From NCBI GenBank assembly GCA_002473165.1, contig DKSD01000009.1:1-31450 (forward strand): DNA of 31,450 bases, written 5' to 3'. Below are positions 7,380-14,156 of this stretch, piece by piece; within the stretch, counting starts at the first letter, position 1; each line of letters begins with the position of its first letter. A model generated the notes under the pieces. It ran no database searches. It was given only the letters and a program-made list of their open reading frames with translations, and was not told the origin of the DNA. Made by a program: the position numbers and the translations under genes. The stretch comes from Succinatimonas sp. UBA7265. GTDB lineage: Bacteria; Pseudomonadota; Gammaproteobacteria; Enterobacterales; Succinivibrionaceae.

Positions 7380-8186
7380 TTAAACGAGCTTGAGGCTGAC
7401 GCCGGCGTTGCGGACCTTTTCAGCATCCTCGCCGCCCAAATCGCTGTCGGTGATAATGAGATCGGCCTGGCTGAGCCTGCCTACCTCAAAAAGCTGGCTG
7501 TTGCCGTATTTGCTCGAATCGGCAACGAGCACGGTCTTGGTCGCCTGCTTGAGCAGATCGGCCTTGAGCCGGGCTTTTTCAATGGTCGGAGCCGTGATCC
7601 CCATCCTGAGATCCCAGGCGTTGCAGGAGATAAAGGTGACAGTCGGATGGATGCGCAGCAGCACCTCGCGGGCCAGATCGCCGATGCAGGACTGGGAACT
7701 CCAGTCGACAGTGCCGCCGGTGAGCGAGAGATCGATGTTGCGGTGCGGTGCCAGCAGGATGCCGATATTCAGATCGGTGGTGATGACTTTAAGCGGCATT
7801 TCGCAGATCCGGCTGGCGATCTCAATGGTGGTGGTGCCGGCATCGAGCAGCACGGAATCACCGGGGTGCACGAGTTTTACGGCTTCCTCGGCGATCCTGA
7901 TCTTTTGCTCATGGTGAAGCGTGCGTTTTTCCGAGGTCGTAGGCTGGCGCGAGCCTGAGGATTTCAAAGAGACGGAGCCGCGGACGCGGTAGATCCGGCC
8001 TTCATCGTCGAGCCTTACGAGATCGCGGCGGATGGTGGCCGGGGAAGCGCCGGTCGCCGCTACCAGCTCATTTACCGTCACCATGCTCCTCGTGCCCAGG
8101 TAATCGAGGATCTGCTGCTGGCGCTTTGAAATCACAGTAAAGCTTTTGGAGCCGACGGAGGCGCCGGCCGTCTGCGGATCGTTCAT
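7380..8186 (-). CDS. DeoR-family transcriptional repressor of the sugar-acid module
   Basis: 268 residues with the DeoR layout. A winged helix-turn-helix lies at about 22-75 (QQQILDYL, then SPATIRRDLVRLDDEG, the recognition helix region). A ribose-isomerase-like sensor domain follows, with LLDAGTTT at 113-120 and TVLVADSSKYG near residue 225. DeoR sensors usually bind a phosphorylated sugar intermediate, here plausibly the kinase product. Its gene lies between the two catabolic units, and matching operator elements flank it. GAGG lies 8 bases before the ATG. A single TGATTAT half-site (8229-8235) just upstream of its own -10 suggests autoregulation. Confidence 0.9.
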   Translation of the reverse strand: MNDPQTAGASVGSKSFTVISKRQQQILDYLGTRSMVTVNELVAATGASPATIRRDLVRLDDEGRIYRVRGSVSLKSSGSRQPTTSEKRTLHHEQKIRIAEEAVKLVHPGDSVLLDAGTTTIEIASRICEMPLKVITTDLNIGILLAPHRNIDLSLTGGTVDWSSQSCIGDLAREVLLRIHPTVTFISCNAWDLRMGITAPTIEKARLKADLLKQATKTVLVADSSKYGNSQLFEVGRLSQADLIITDSDLGGEDAEKVRNAGVSLKLV

Positions 8187-8213
8187 TTCTGCCTCGGAAT
8201 TTCCAACAAAGAG

Positions 8214-8222
8214 ATTATAGCA
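8214..8222 (-). promoter_or_regulatory. Extended -10 promoter of the deoR-type gene
   Basis: On the minus strand TGCTATAAT (8222-8214) is a perfect extended -10 with no clear -35. The predicted start near 8207 gives a leader of about 20 bases. The operator half-site at 8229-8235 lies between the -35 and -10 positions. Confidence 0.6.
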
Positions 8223-8280
8223 ACATGGTGATTATTCTTTGAGCATAACCCCGGCTGCTTTGCTCGGTCAATTGATTTGA

Positions 8281-8296
8281 CGTGATTGTAATCACA
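8281..8296 (+). promoter_or_regulatory. CRP site for the sugar-acid kinase gene
   Basis: CGTGA-N6-TCACA matches the CRP core at 9 of 10 positions and is a 14-bp palindrome (GTGATT-GT-AATCAC). Its centre is 41.5 bases upstream of the start inferred from the TATAAT at 8318, the exact class II position. A further repressor site is the alternative reading, because GATT/AATC also occurs in the operator. Confidence 0.65.
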
Positions 8297-8310
8297 TTGC
8301 AGCTAATTTA

Positions 8311-8337
8311 GATTATTTATAATCACATCACGATTAT
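8311..8337 (+). promoter_or_regulatory. Operator overlapping the kinase promoter
   Basis: GATTAT-TT-ATAATC (8311-8324) followed by a third half-site, so that ATAATCA-N5-CGATTAT spans 8319-8337. This is the same three-half-site architecture as 7102-7128. It covers the -10 box and the inferred start, as expected for a repressor site. Confidence 0.75.
8318..8323 (+). promoter_or_regulatory. -10 box of the kinase promoter
   Basis: Perfect TATAAT; inferred start near 8330, leader about 36 bases. The -35 region has only TTGCAG at a poor 15-base spacing, consistent with CRP dependence. Confidence 0.65.
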
Positions 8338-8365
8338 TTATCATCATGCTAAAGCGGAGCCAAAT

Positions 8366-9643
8366 ATGAAACTCGTGATCGTCGCCGATGATCTCACCGG
8401 ATCATCAGACAGCGCGGTGCAGTTTGCCGCGCTGGGCTTAAAAACCTGTGTCAGCCTGCCGGGGGCGGATCTCGAGTCCCTCCAAGACTTGGAGGTGCTG
8501 GTGTGCGACACCGAGAGCCGCGATATCGCCATGGCTGATGCCGTAAACGCGGTGTCTGAGGTCACGGGAAGGCTTAAAAAGCTGTTCCCTGAGGCTTCTT
8601 TTTACAAGAAAACCGATTCGACGCTCCGCGGCCACCCGGGCGCGGAGACCGCGGCCATGCTGGAGCGCTGCGGCGCGGATTTCGCGCTCTTCGCGCCGGC
8701 CTTTATCAAAAACGGACGCACGACGGTGCAGGGCTGCCAGCTGCTGCACGGGGTAAAGCTAGAGGACACCGAAATGGCGCGCATCCCCAAAAGCCCGGTG
8801 TCCAAGTCCTATATCCCGGACATCTTAGGCGATGAAAGCACGCTAAAAAGCGCGGTGATCCCGCTGGAGATCCTGAAAAAAGGCAAAGGTGCGGTGTCTG
8901 AGGCAATGCAGGCGGCGCTTGCCAGGGGAGCCAAAATCCTCATCACGGACGCCACCTCAGAGGAGCACCTGGAGCTGGCAGCCTTGTGCGCCGCGAAACT
9001 CGGGCGGGTGCTGTGGTGCGGCTCGGCGGGCCTGGCGCGCGCGATCGCCCCTGAATTTGCCCAAGGCGGAGCCAAGGCTGAGAACGCGGCGCCGCATGCC
9101 CAAAACGTGCTGGTTTTGGCAGGCTCGATCAGCGCCAGTACCCGCGCCCAGACCAAAGCGCTGGCTGAGGGCGCGCTTACGGAGCTTTTTCGGGTAAATC
9201 CCGAGGCAGCGGTCAGCGATCCTGAACAGGCCGCCGAGGCCGACGCGCGCGCGATCCAGGGGAGAAAACTGCGCGGCACGCTTACGGTAAGCGGCGCTTA
9301 TGAAGAGCAGGATGTTGAAAAAAGCGCCGCGGCTGCCAAAGCGCTGGGGATCAGCTTTTTTGAGGCAGGGGAGCGCATGGCCCGCTACATGGCAAAGGCG
9401 GCAAAGATGCTCTCAGGCAGCGCTGACGCTTTTGTGCTTACCGGCGGCGACACCGCCATCCACGCCTGCCGCGCCATGGGAGCGCAGGTGCTGGAAGTTC
9501 TATGCGAGGTCGAGCCCGGGATCCCGCTGACCCGCATCGCCTCGGGGCCGCAGCGCGGCAAGTACGCGGTGACGAAGGCCGGAGCCTTCGGCACACAGGA
9601 GGCTTTTGTAAAAGCGGTGAAGCTTCTCCAAGGCAAAGCCTGA
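8366..9643 (+). CDS. Four-carbon acid sugar kinase family protein (DUF1537, DtnK/OtnK-like)
   Basis: 425 residues with both halves of the family. The N-terminal domain begins VIVADDLTGSSDSA (4-17), contains KKTDSTLRG (81-89), where most members have KIDSTLRG, and PAFIKNGRTTVQG (111-123). The C-terminal nucleotide-binding domain has LTGGDTA (358-364) and ends with an EPGIP...SG...KAGAFG block. Characterised members phosphorylate D-threonate, L-threonate, D-erythronate or 3-oxo-tetronates at O4. A partner PdxA2 gene in the same regulon favours the D-threonate/D-erythronate type, but the exact substrate is not readable. GGAG lies 8 bases before the ATG. Single-gene unit divergent from the repressor. 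No transporter for the substrate is encoded in this window. Confidence 0.9.
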   Translation: MKLVIVADDLTGSSDSAVQFAALGLKTCVSLPGADLESLQDLEVLVCDTESRDIAMADAVNAVSEVTGRLKKLFPEASFYKKTDSTLRGHPGAETAAMLERCGADFALFAPAFIKNGRTTVQGCQLLHGVKLEDTEMARIPKSPVSKSYIPDILGDESTLKSAVIPLEILKKGKGAVSEAMQAALARGAKILITDATSEEHLELAALCAAKLGRVLWCGSAGLARAIAPEFAQGGAKAENAAPHAQNVLVLAGSISASTRAQTKALAEGALTELFRVNPEAAVSDPEQAAEADARAIQGRKLRGTLTVSGAYEEQDVEKSAAAAKALGISFFEAGERMARYMAKAAKMLSGSADAFVLTGGDTAIHACRAMGAQVLEVLCEVEPGIPLTRIASGPQRGKYAVTKAGAFGTQEAFVKAVKLLQGKA

Positions 9644-9683
9644 ACCCCGGGCCTTTGCCAAAACGCCCTGTTATGATGTCCCC

Positions 9684-10136
9684 ATGACGGACATCAAAAG
9701 CAAAGAGGCGCGCAGCGCCAACATGCGCGCGGTAAAGGGCAAGGACACCGCCCCTGAGATCTTTGTGCGCAAGCTCATGTGGCATGCAGGGATCCGTTAT
9801 TTCAAAAATTACCGCGCGCTCCCTGGCAAGCCTGACGCCTATCTGCCGCGCTGGCGTGTCGCCGTGTTCGTCAACGGCTGCTTCTGGCACCGCCACCCCG
9901 GCTGCCCTCAGGCGACTACCCCTAAGGATCACCGCGAGTTTTGGCTCAAAAAGTTCGCGAGGACAAGGCAGCGCGATGTCGAGGAGCGCCTCGCGCTCAA
10001 CAACCGGGGGATCCGGGTGCTGACAGTGTGGGAGTGCAGCGTAAAGCGCGCGCAGCGCAGCGCTGAGGAGGCCGAAAAGCTCCTGGAGGATATTGAGAAA
10101 TTTCTGCGCGGCAGCGACAGCGCGGCCGATCTTTGA
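9684..10136 (+). CDS. vsr: Very short patch repair endonuclease Vsr
   Basis: 150 residues, Vsr length. In known systems Vsr nicks 5' of the T in T:G mismatches arising from deaminated 5-methylcytosine at Dcm sites. Landmarks with E. coli-like numbering are catalytic Asp51 (KPDAYL), the GCFWHRH block (65-71) with His69, and the zinc ligands Cys66, His71, Cys74 and Cys118 (WEC). The residue at the E. coli His64 position is Asn64. The start at 9684 has only a weak ribosome-binding site; a shorter start is possible but would cut the SANMRAVKGKDTAPE family N-terminus. No dcm-type cytosine methyltransferase is adjacent. It lies 40 bases after the kinase gene and shares no obvious promoter with sspB. 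Confidence 0.9.
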   Translation: MTDIKSKEARSANMRAVKGKDTAPEIFVRKLMWHAGIRYFKNYRALPGKPDAYLPRWRVAVFVNGCFWHRHPGCPQATTPKDHREFWLKKFARTRQRDVEERLALNNRGIRVLTVWECSVKRAQRSAEEAEKLLEDIEKFLRGSDSAADL

Positions 10137-10171
10137 GCAGGCCCCAAAGCGCCGCACTTCGAGCGCCGTCA

Positions 10172-10200
10172 TGCAAAGTTCCTTTCAGGGGTTATATAAT
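10172..10200 (+). promoter_or_regulatory. sspB promoter
   Basis: Perfect TATAAT at 10195-10200 with TGCAAA (10172-10177) at 17-base spacing. The start near 10207 gives a leader of about 24 bases before the sspB ATG. Confidence 0.55.
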
Positions 10201-10230
10201 TTTTGCACTGCAAAAAGAGGAACAGGTGTT

Positions 10231-10776
10231 ATGCCCCATATCGTCAGCTTTAAGCCGTTTTTATTTAACGCTTACTATGACTGGTATCTCAAGTGCGGTT
10301 TCACGCCGCACCTGCTTATCGACGCCAATGTCGACGGCGTGCAGGTGCCGCGCCAGTACGTGCGCGAGGGCCAGATCGTGCTGTCCATTGCCCCGGGCGC
10401 CATCGCCGATTTCCATGCCGGATCGCGCGCGGTGTTCTTCAAGGCCATGTTCTCAGGCCGCAGCGAGGATATCGTGATCCCCTACAAAGCCATGACGGAG
10501 CTCATCGCCCGCGAGCAGGATCTGGCGCTGCCTTTGGCGCAGGCGCTTGAGGCCTTTGACGTTGCCGACAAGATCTCAGGCGGCGCCGTTGACGATGATG
10601 ACGAAGAGGGCGCCGAAGAGCCGGAGTTCTCCGAGGACAGCGAAGAGAGCGAGGACAGCTCCGTGTCCTTTGACGAGGACAAGCCGGATGCCGCGGATGT
10701 GAGCTCAGAGAGCGATGACGCGGCCGGTTTTGAGTTTGTCAGCGACGATGAGGGCGCAGACGATCCTCAAAAATAA
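10231..10776 (+). CDS. sspB: ClpXP protease specificity-enhancing factor SspB
   Basis: 181 residues. The N-terminal domain (about 1-112) aligns with E. coli SspB through YYDWYLKCGFTPHLLID, VQVPRQYVREGQIVLSIAP and the strand VFFKAMFSGR. It binds ssrA-tagged substrates and delivers them to ClpXP. The C-terminal 70 residues are an acidic Asp/Glu/Ser linker, as expected. The last residues, DEGADDPQK, do not look like the short basic-hydrophobic ClpX-docking (XB) motif that ends E. coli SspB (ALRVVK). The start at 10231 follows AGAGGA and fits the family N-terminus; the frame is open further upstream but unrelated. It stands alone, whereas sspA-sspB are usually paired. Confidence 0.93.
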   Translation: MPHIVSFKPFLFNAYYDWYLKCGFTPHLLIDANVDGVQVPRQYVREGQIVLSIAPGAIADFHAGSRAVFFKAMFSGRSEDIVIPYKAMTELIAREQDLALPLAQALEAFDVADKISGGAVDDDDEEGAEEPEFSEDSEESEDSSVSFDEDKPDAADVSSESDDAAGFEFVSDDEGADDPQK

Positions 10777-10802
10777 CCGGCTTTTTTGCAAAGCACAAAC
10801 AA

Positions 10803-10836
10803 ACCGGGGCGCCGCATTGCGGCGCCCCGGCGGTTT
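10803..10836. terminator. Bidirectional terminator between sspB and lpoA
   Basis: CCGGGGCGCCGCA (10803-10815) and its exact complement (10817-10829) form a very stable hairpin between the convergent genes. A TTTT run follows on the plus strand (10833-10836). On the minus strand a looser T-rich TTTGTTTG follows. Confidence 0.85.
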
Positions 10837-10849
10837 TAACGGGGAAAGA

Positions 10850-12667
10850 TCAGTTCCTGACCTTGCCCAGTTCCACCCACAGCGGGGCGCACTCTATAAG
10901 CCCGTCCTCTCCGAGGCTGATGTCGCCCGAGAGGCCGTGGAGCACATCCTTGCTGTCGCGGGCAAGCTCCGGCATGAGCTCTGCGAGCGCCACGGCGTCA
11001 TAGCCTGCGGCAAAGACGCGCTGAGCCTGGGCGTCGGCCTTGGGCACGGCTTTCATCAGGCTGTCCTTTAAGGCGCTGTCAGAGAGCAGCCACGGCATGT
11101 CGCCGAGCACGGCGCCCTTAAGCGCCAGCTGCTGGCCTGAATTGTTAAAGCCCTCAAAGCTGCCGTCGGTGAGGTAGACCTTAAGCGCGGCCGGCAGCCC
11201 TGCCTTGACCGCCACGGCATCGGCGGCCGAGCCTGCCACGTAGGCGGCGTCCGCGTCCTGCGGCACGCAGGCTTTCGCGGCCTGGGCGGCGTTCTCAGGC
11301 TGTGAAACCGGGCACTGCGCGACATTGCCCTTAAAGCCTTTGACAAAGGCCGAGGCGGCGCGCGCAGGGGCGCGGCCTGGCGTGTAGACGACCGCCGGCT
11401 TCTTTACGCCGTCGGCGCGGGCCTTGGCCGCAGCCAGGGCGCCTTCGTAGTCAGGCCCCAGATCGAAATGCCACTGGGACTGGGCGCGCGCGCCTTCGGG
11501 GGTGTTGAGCACGATCGAAGGGATGCCGGTGTTCAGCGCGTTGAGCGCGGCCACATCCGGCTTGAGCAGCGGTCCGATGATGAGCGCCGTGCCGTCGGCC
11601 TTAAGTTTGGCGGCAATGGAATCCACCGATTCGGCGGCCGTGTCGTAGAACGTGACGCGGTAGCGCGAATGGCGGTTCTGCAGCCCGGCCATCACGCCGT
11701 ATTTGGCAGGCAGGCCGACGGAGCGCGCAAAGCGGCCGCTCAGCGGCAGCAGCACGGCCACCTTGGCGTCGGCGGGCACGCTGATGACGCCTGAGACGTT
11801 CGCAGGCTTCGCATCCTCAAAGGCCTCGGCCTGGGGCTCCTGAGCCGTGGCGGCGCTCTGCCGGTCCGCCGTATCCTCCTGCGGCACCTGGGCGGCCGCC
11901 CCGGCAGTCCCCTCAGCGTCTATGAGGGCGACGAGCGGGTGATCGGGGTATTTTTGGCGGAACTGCGAGAAGAGCTTGTCTTTGGCGTCCTGTGACGAGG
12001 AGCCGTCGATGAGCGCGTACTCAAAATAGCCTTTGTCCAAAGTGTTCTGGGCGGAGGCGGCGTGCGCGGAGAGCACGGCCGGGGAGAGCGTTGACAGCAG
12101 CGCGGTGTTGCGGCGCAGCACCGTGAGGCGATCCTCGCCTGAGGTCAGGCTCGCCAGCGCGCGGCCGCTCATATAGGCGGCCTCGGCGTAAGAGGTTTTC
12201 TTCGTTTTGGTGTAGGCCTTCTCGTTTGCCGAGAAATTGAGCAGGTAGTAATAGCGGGCGGCGCCTTCGGGGAAGGCGGCGGCGTTGACCTTCGAGAGCG
12301 TGGCGGCCGCGGCGGCGGGGTTGCCGGATCTTGAGAGCAGCAGGCCCTCAATGACCTTGATCTCATCGCGCTCCAGCGGGGTCTCGGCGCTCTGGTTCAA
12401 CTCATCAAGCGTCTTGCGCGCGTCATCGGCGGCCCCTGATGAGATCTGCGCGCGGGCAAGGAGGATCAGCGCGTTGAAGCGGCCGCTGTCTGAGGACTTG
12501 CCGGCAAGCTCTTCGTAGGCCGCGGGCGTCTCATTGAGCGGGCCGAAGGCCTGGGCGGATGTGGCCTGCTGGCTCTGCTCCAGCGTTCCGCAGCCTGAAA
12601 GCGCCAGCGTGCAGGCGGCAAGGGCCGCGCACAGGCAGACGCTTAATTTTGATTTTCTGGTTTTCAA
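10850..12667 (-). CDS. lpoA: Outer-membrane lipoprotein LpoA, activator of PBP1A
   Basis: 605 residues from a TTG start. The N-terminus is basic (KTRKSK), followed by a hydrophobic stretch and the lipobox LALSGC with the lipidated Cys26. The N-terminal part (about 30-290) is helical and TPR-like. The C-terminal part (about 300-605) is a periplasmic-binding-protein-like domain beginning KVAVLLPLSGRFA, the LpoA layout, somewhat shorter than the E. coli protein of about 680 residues. An Ala/Gln/Glu-rich linker separates the two. The TTG at 12667 is chosen because GGGA lies upstream and it places the signal peptide at the N-terminus. An ATG at 12736 would add 23 non-signal residues and has no ribosome-binding site. 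Divergent from rsmI as in E. coli, but yraN and diaA do not follow. Confidence 0.87.
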   Translation of the reverse strand: MKTRKSKLSVCLCAALAACTLALSGCGTLEQSQQATSAQAFGPLNETPAAYEELAGKSSDSGRFNALILLARAQISSGAADDARKTLDELNQSAETPLERDEIKVIEGLLLSRSGNPAAAAATLSKVNAAAFPEGAARYYYLLNFSANEKAYTKTKKTSYAEAAYMSGRALASLTSGEDRLTVLRRNTALLSTLSPAVLSAHAASAQNTLDKGYFEYALIDGSSSQDAKDKLFSQFRQKYPDHPLVALIDAEGTAGAAAQVPQEDTADRQSAATAQEPQAEAFEDAKPANVSGVISVPADAKVAVLLPLSGRFARSVGLPAKYGVMAGLQNRHSRYRVTFYDTAAESVDSIAAKLKADGTALIIGPLLKPDVAALNALNTGIPSIVLNTPEGARAQSQWHFDLGPDYEGALAAAKARADGVKKPAVVYTPGRAPARAASAFVKGFKGNVAQCPVSQPENAAQAAKACVPQDADAAYVAGSAADAVAVKAGLPAALKVYLTDGSFEGFNNSGQQLALKGAVLGDMPWLLSDSALKDSLMKAVPKADAQAQRVFAAGYDAVALAELMPELARDSKDVLHGLSGDISLGEDGLIECAPLWVELGKVRN

Positions 12668-12823
12668 GATCTTGTTCCCGAATTTAAGCCCCGGAGGGGA
12701 TCCTCGGGGCGTGTCTTGCTTTGGGCATTTTACCATTACAAGAGGGCGGAGCCGTGCAATTTGGCACAGGCCCGAAAACGGCGGAAAATAGGCCGCAGCA
12801 AAGCAAAAAGGAGAGTGCGAAAA

Positions 12824-13675
12824 ATGCTGAAGAGCGCCCTGTATATAGTTCCCACCCCTATAGGCAACCTCGAGGACATCACGCTGCGCGCCGTCAGGGT
12901 GCTCAAAGAGGCCACGCTCATCGCAGCCGAGGACACGCGGCACTCAAAGCTGCTGCTCGATCACCTCGGGGTGAGCGGGGCAAAGCTCGTGTCCTGCTAT
13001 GACCAGGTCGAGGAACAGAAAGCCGCGCTCATCATCGACGAGGTGCGCCGCGGCGGCAGCGTGGCGCTGATCTCCGATGCCGGCTCCCCGCTTATCAATG
13101 ACCCTGGCTATCGCGTCGTCAGGCAGTGCGCGCTCTCGGGCGTGAAAGTCGTGCCGCTGCCCGGGCCTTGCGCGCTCATCACGGCGCTGGAGGCCGCGGC
13201 GCTGCCTACGGATCGCTTCGAGTTCCGCGGTTTCTTTCCGGTAAAGGACAAAGAGCTGCGCGACACGGTAAAGGAGCTTGAAAACGCGCGCGGCACCACG
13301 GTGTTCTATGAGACGCCGCGGCGCATCCTCGCAACCTGCGAGGTGCTCGCGGAACTCCTCCCGGAGCACCCGGTGGCGCTGTGCCGCGAGATGACTAAAG
13401 CCTTTGAATCTTTCTACCGCATGCAGGCCAAAGAGCTGCCGGCTTTTTTAAAAGCCGATCCCGATCGCTGCCGCGGCGAGTTCGCCGTGGCCGTCGGGGC
13501 GGCGGAGAGCCGCGCCGACACGGGCATCCCGGAGGCGGTGCGCACTGCCGCGGAGGAACTGCTCTCAAACAACTCGGCCAAAACCGTGTCGCAGGTGCTC
13601 TCCGATCTCACCGGGCTGCGGCGCAAGGAACTCTACGCCCTGGCCTGCGCGCTCAAGGACGCGCGCGGCGCGTGA
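12824..13675 (+). CDS. rsmI: 16S rRNA (cytidine1402-2'-O)-methyltransferase RsmI
   Basis: 283 residues of the tetrapyrrole-methylase fold. The start reads MLKSALYIVPTPIGNLEDIT, then AAEDTRHSKLLLDHLG, SDAGSPLINDPGY and the LPGPCALITALEAAALPTD block, all RsmI signatures. It uses S-adenosylmethionine to 2'-O-methylate C1402 in the 16S decoding centre. AAGGAG lies about 11 bases before the ATG at 12824; the frame is open upstream to 12716 but that part is not homologous. The stop codon directly abuts the -10 box of rnpB. Confidence 0.97.
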   Translation: MLKSALYIVPTPIGNLEDITLRAVRVLKEATLIAAEDTRHSKLLLDHLGVSGAKLVSCYDQVEEQKAALIIDEVRRGGSVALISDAGSPLINDPGYRVVRQCALSGVKVVPLPGPCALITALEAAALPTDRFEFRGFFPVKDKELRDTVKELENARGTTVFYETPRRILATCEVLAELLPEHPVALCREMTKAFESFYRMQAKELPAFLKADPDRCRGEFAVAVGAAESRADTGIPEAVRTAAEELLSNNSAKTVSQVLSDLTGLRRKELYALACALKDARGA

Positions 13676-13681
13676 TATAAT
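13676..13681 (+). promoter_or_regulatory. -10 box of the rnpB promoter
   Basis: Perfect TATAAT that begins on the base after the rsmI TGA stop (13673-13675). The -35 region therefore lies inside the rsmI coding sequence and is weak by consensus. The expected start (about 13688) agrees with the 5' strand of helix P1. Confidence 0.75.
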
Positions 13682-13685
13682 CTGC

Positions 13686-14058
13686 GCGGGTCAGCCGGAC
13701 AGCCGCTGCCGGACTCGCGTGCTTTGGCATACGGTCTCCGGGGGAGGAAAGTCCGAGCTCCGCAGGACAGGGTGCCAGGTAACGCCTGGGGGATGCCGCA
13801 AGGCGTCAACGAACAGCGCCACAGAAAACAGACCGCCTGCAAAGGCAAGGGTGAAAAGGTGCGGCAAGAGCGCACCGCCCGGGCAGCAATGTTCCGGGGC
13901 AGGGCAAGCTCCACCCGGAGCAAGATCAAATAGGCCTCCTGTGACGTGGTCCGCGTCGGGGGCGGGTTGATTGCTTGAACCCGGGAGCGATCCCGGGTCT
14001 AGAGGAATGGCTGTCGCTGCTTTGCAGAACAGAACTCGGCTTACAGGCTGGCCCGCAC
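13686..14058 (+). ncRNA. rnpB: RNase P RNA (type A), catalytic subunit for tRNA 5' maturation
   Basis: The termini pair as helix P1: GCGGGTCAGCC (13686-13696) with GGCTGGCCCGC (14046-14056), one G-U pair. The universal core is present: GAGGAAAGTCC from 13744, GGTGCCAGGTAACGCCTGG from 13771, GGGTGAAAAGGTGCGG near 13849, CTCCACCCGGAGCAAG near 13910, AGAGGAATGGCTG near 14001 and ACAGAACTCGGCTTA near 14029. The 3' part of the core pairs with the 5' part as P4. Length of about 370 nt matches E. coli. A GGT in a hairpin loop (near 13950) suits the L15 site that pairs with tRNA CCA. No strong terminator follows; only the palindrome AAGCCTTAAGGCTT (14112-14125) is seen. Confidence 0.97.
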
Positions 14059-14156
14059 TGAAGCTCTCCTTTGCATTTCCTGATGCTCCTCCTTACGTGT
14101 TAATCTTGCAAAAGCCTTAAGGCTTGATCCTCAGTTTTGCAAATCAGGTAAACGCT

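Noticed and set aside
9438..10172. 244-codon minus-strand frame opposite the kinase end and vsr
   Set aside because: Antisense to two recognised genes, no motif and no ribosome-binding site; typical of GC-rich antisense open frames.
10290..10300. AAGTGCGGT, identical to the Haemophilus-type uptake signal core
   Set aside because: I noticed only a single copy, inside sspB, in 31 kb, which is compatible with chance; there is no sign of enrichment.
13719..13970. Open frames of 69 and 83 codons overlapping rnpB
   Set aside because: They lie entirely within the structured RNase P RNA and have no ribosome-binding site or homology.
14112..14125. AAGCCTTAAGGCTT palindrome downstream of rnpB as a terminator
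   Set aside because: The stem is short and AT-rich at its tip and is not followed by a U-run; it may still be a weak end signal but is not supportable as a feature.
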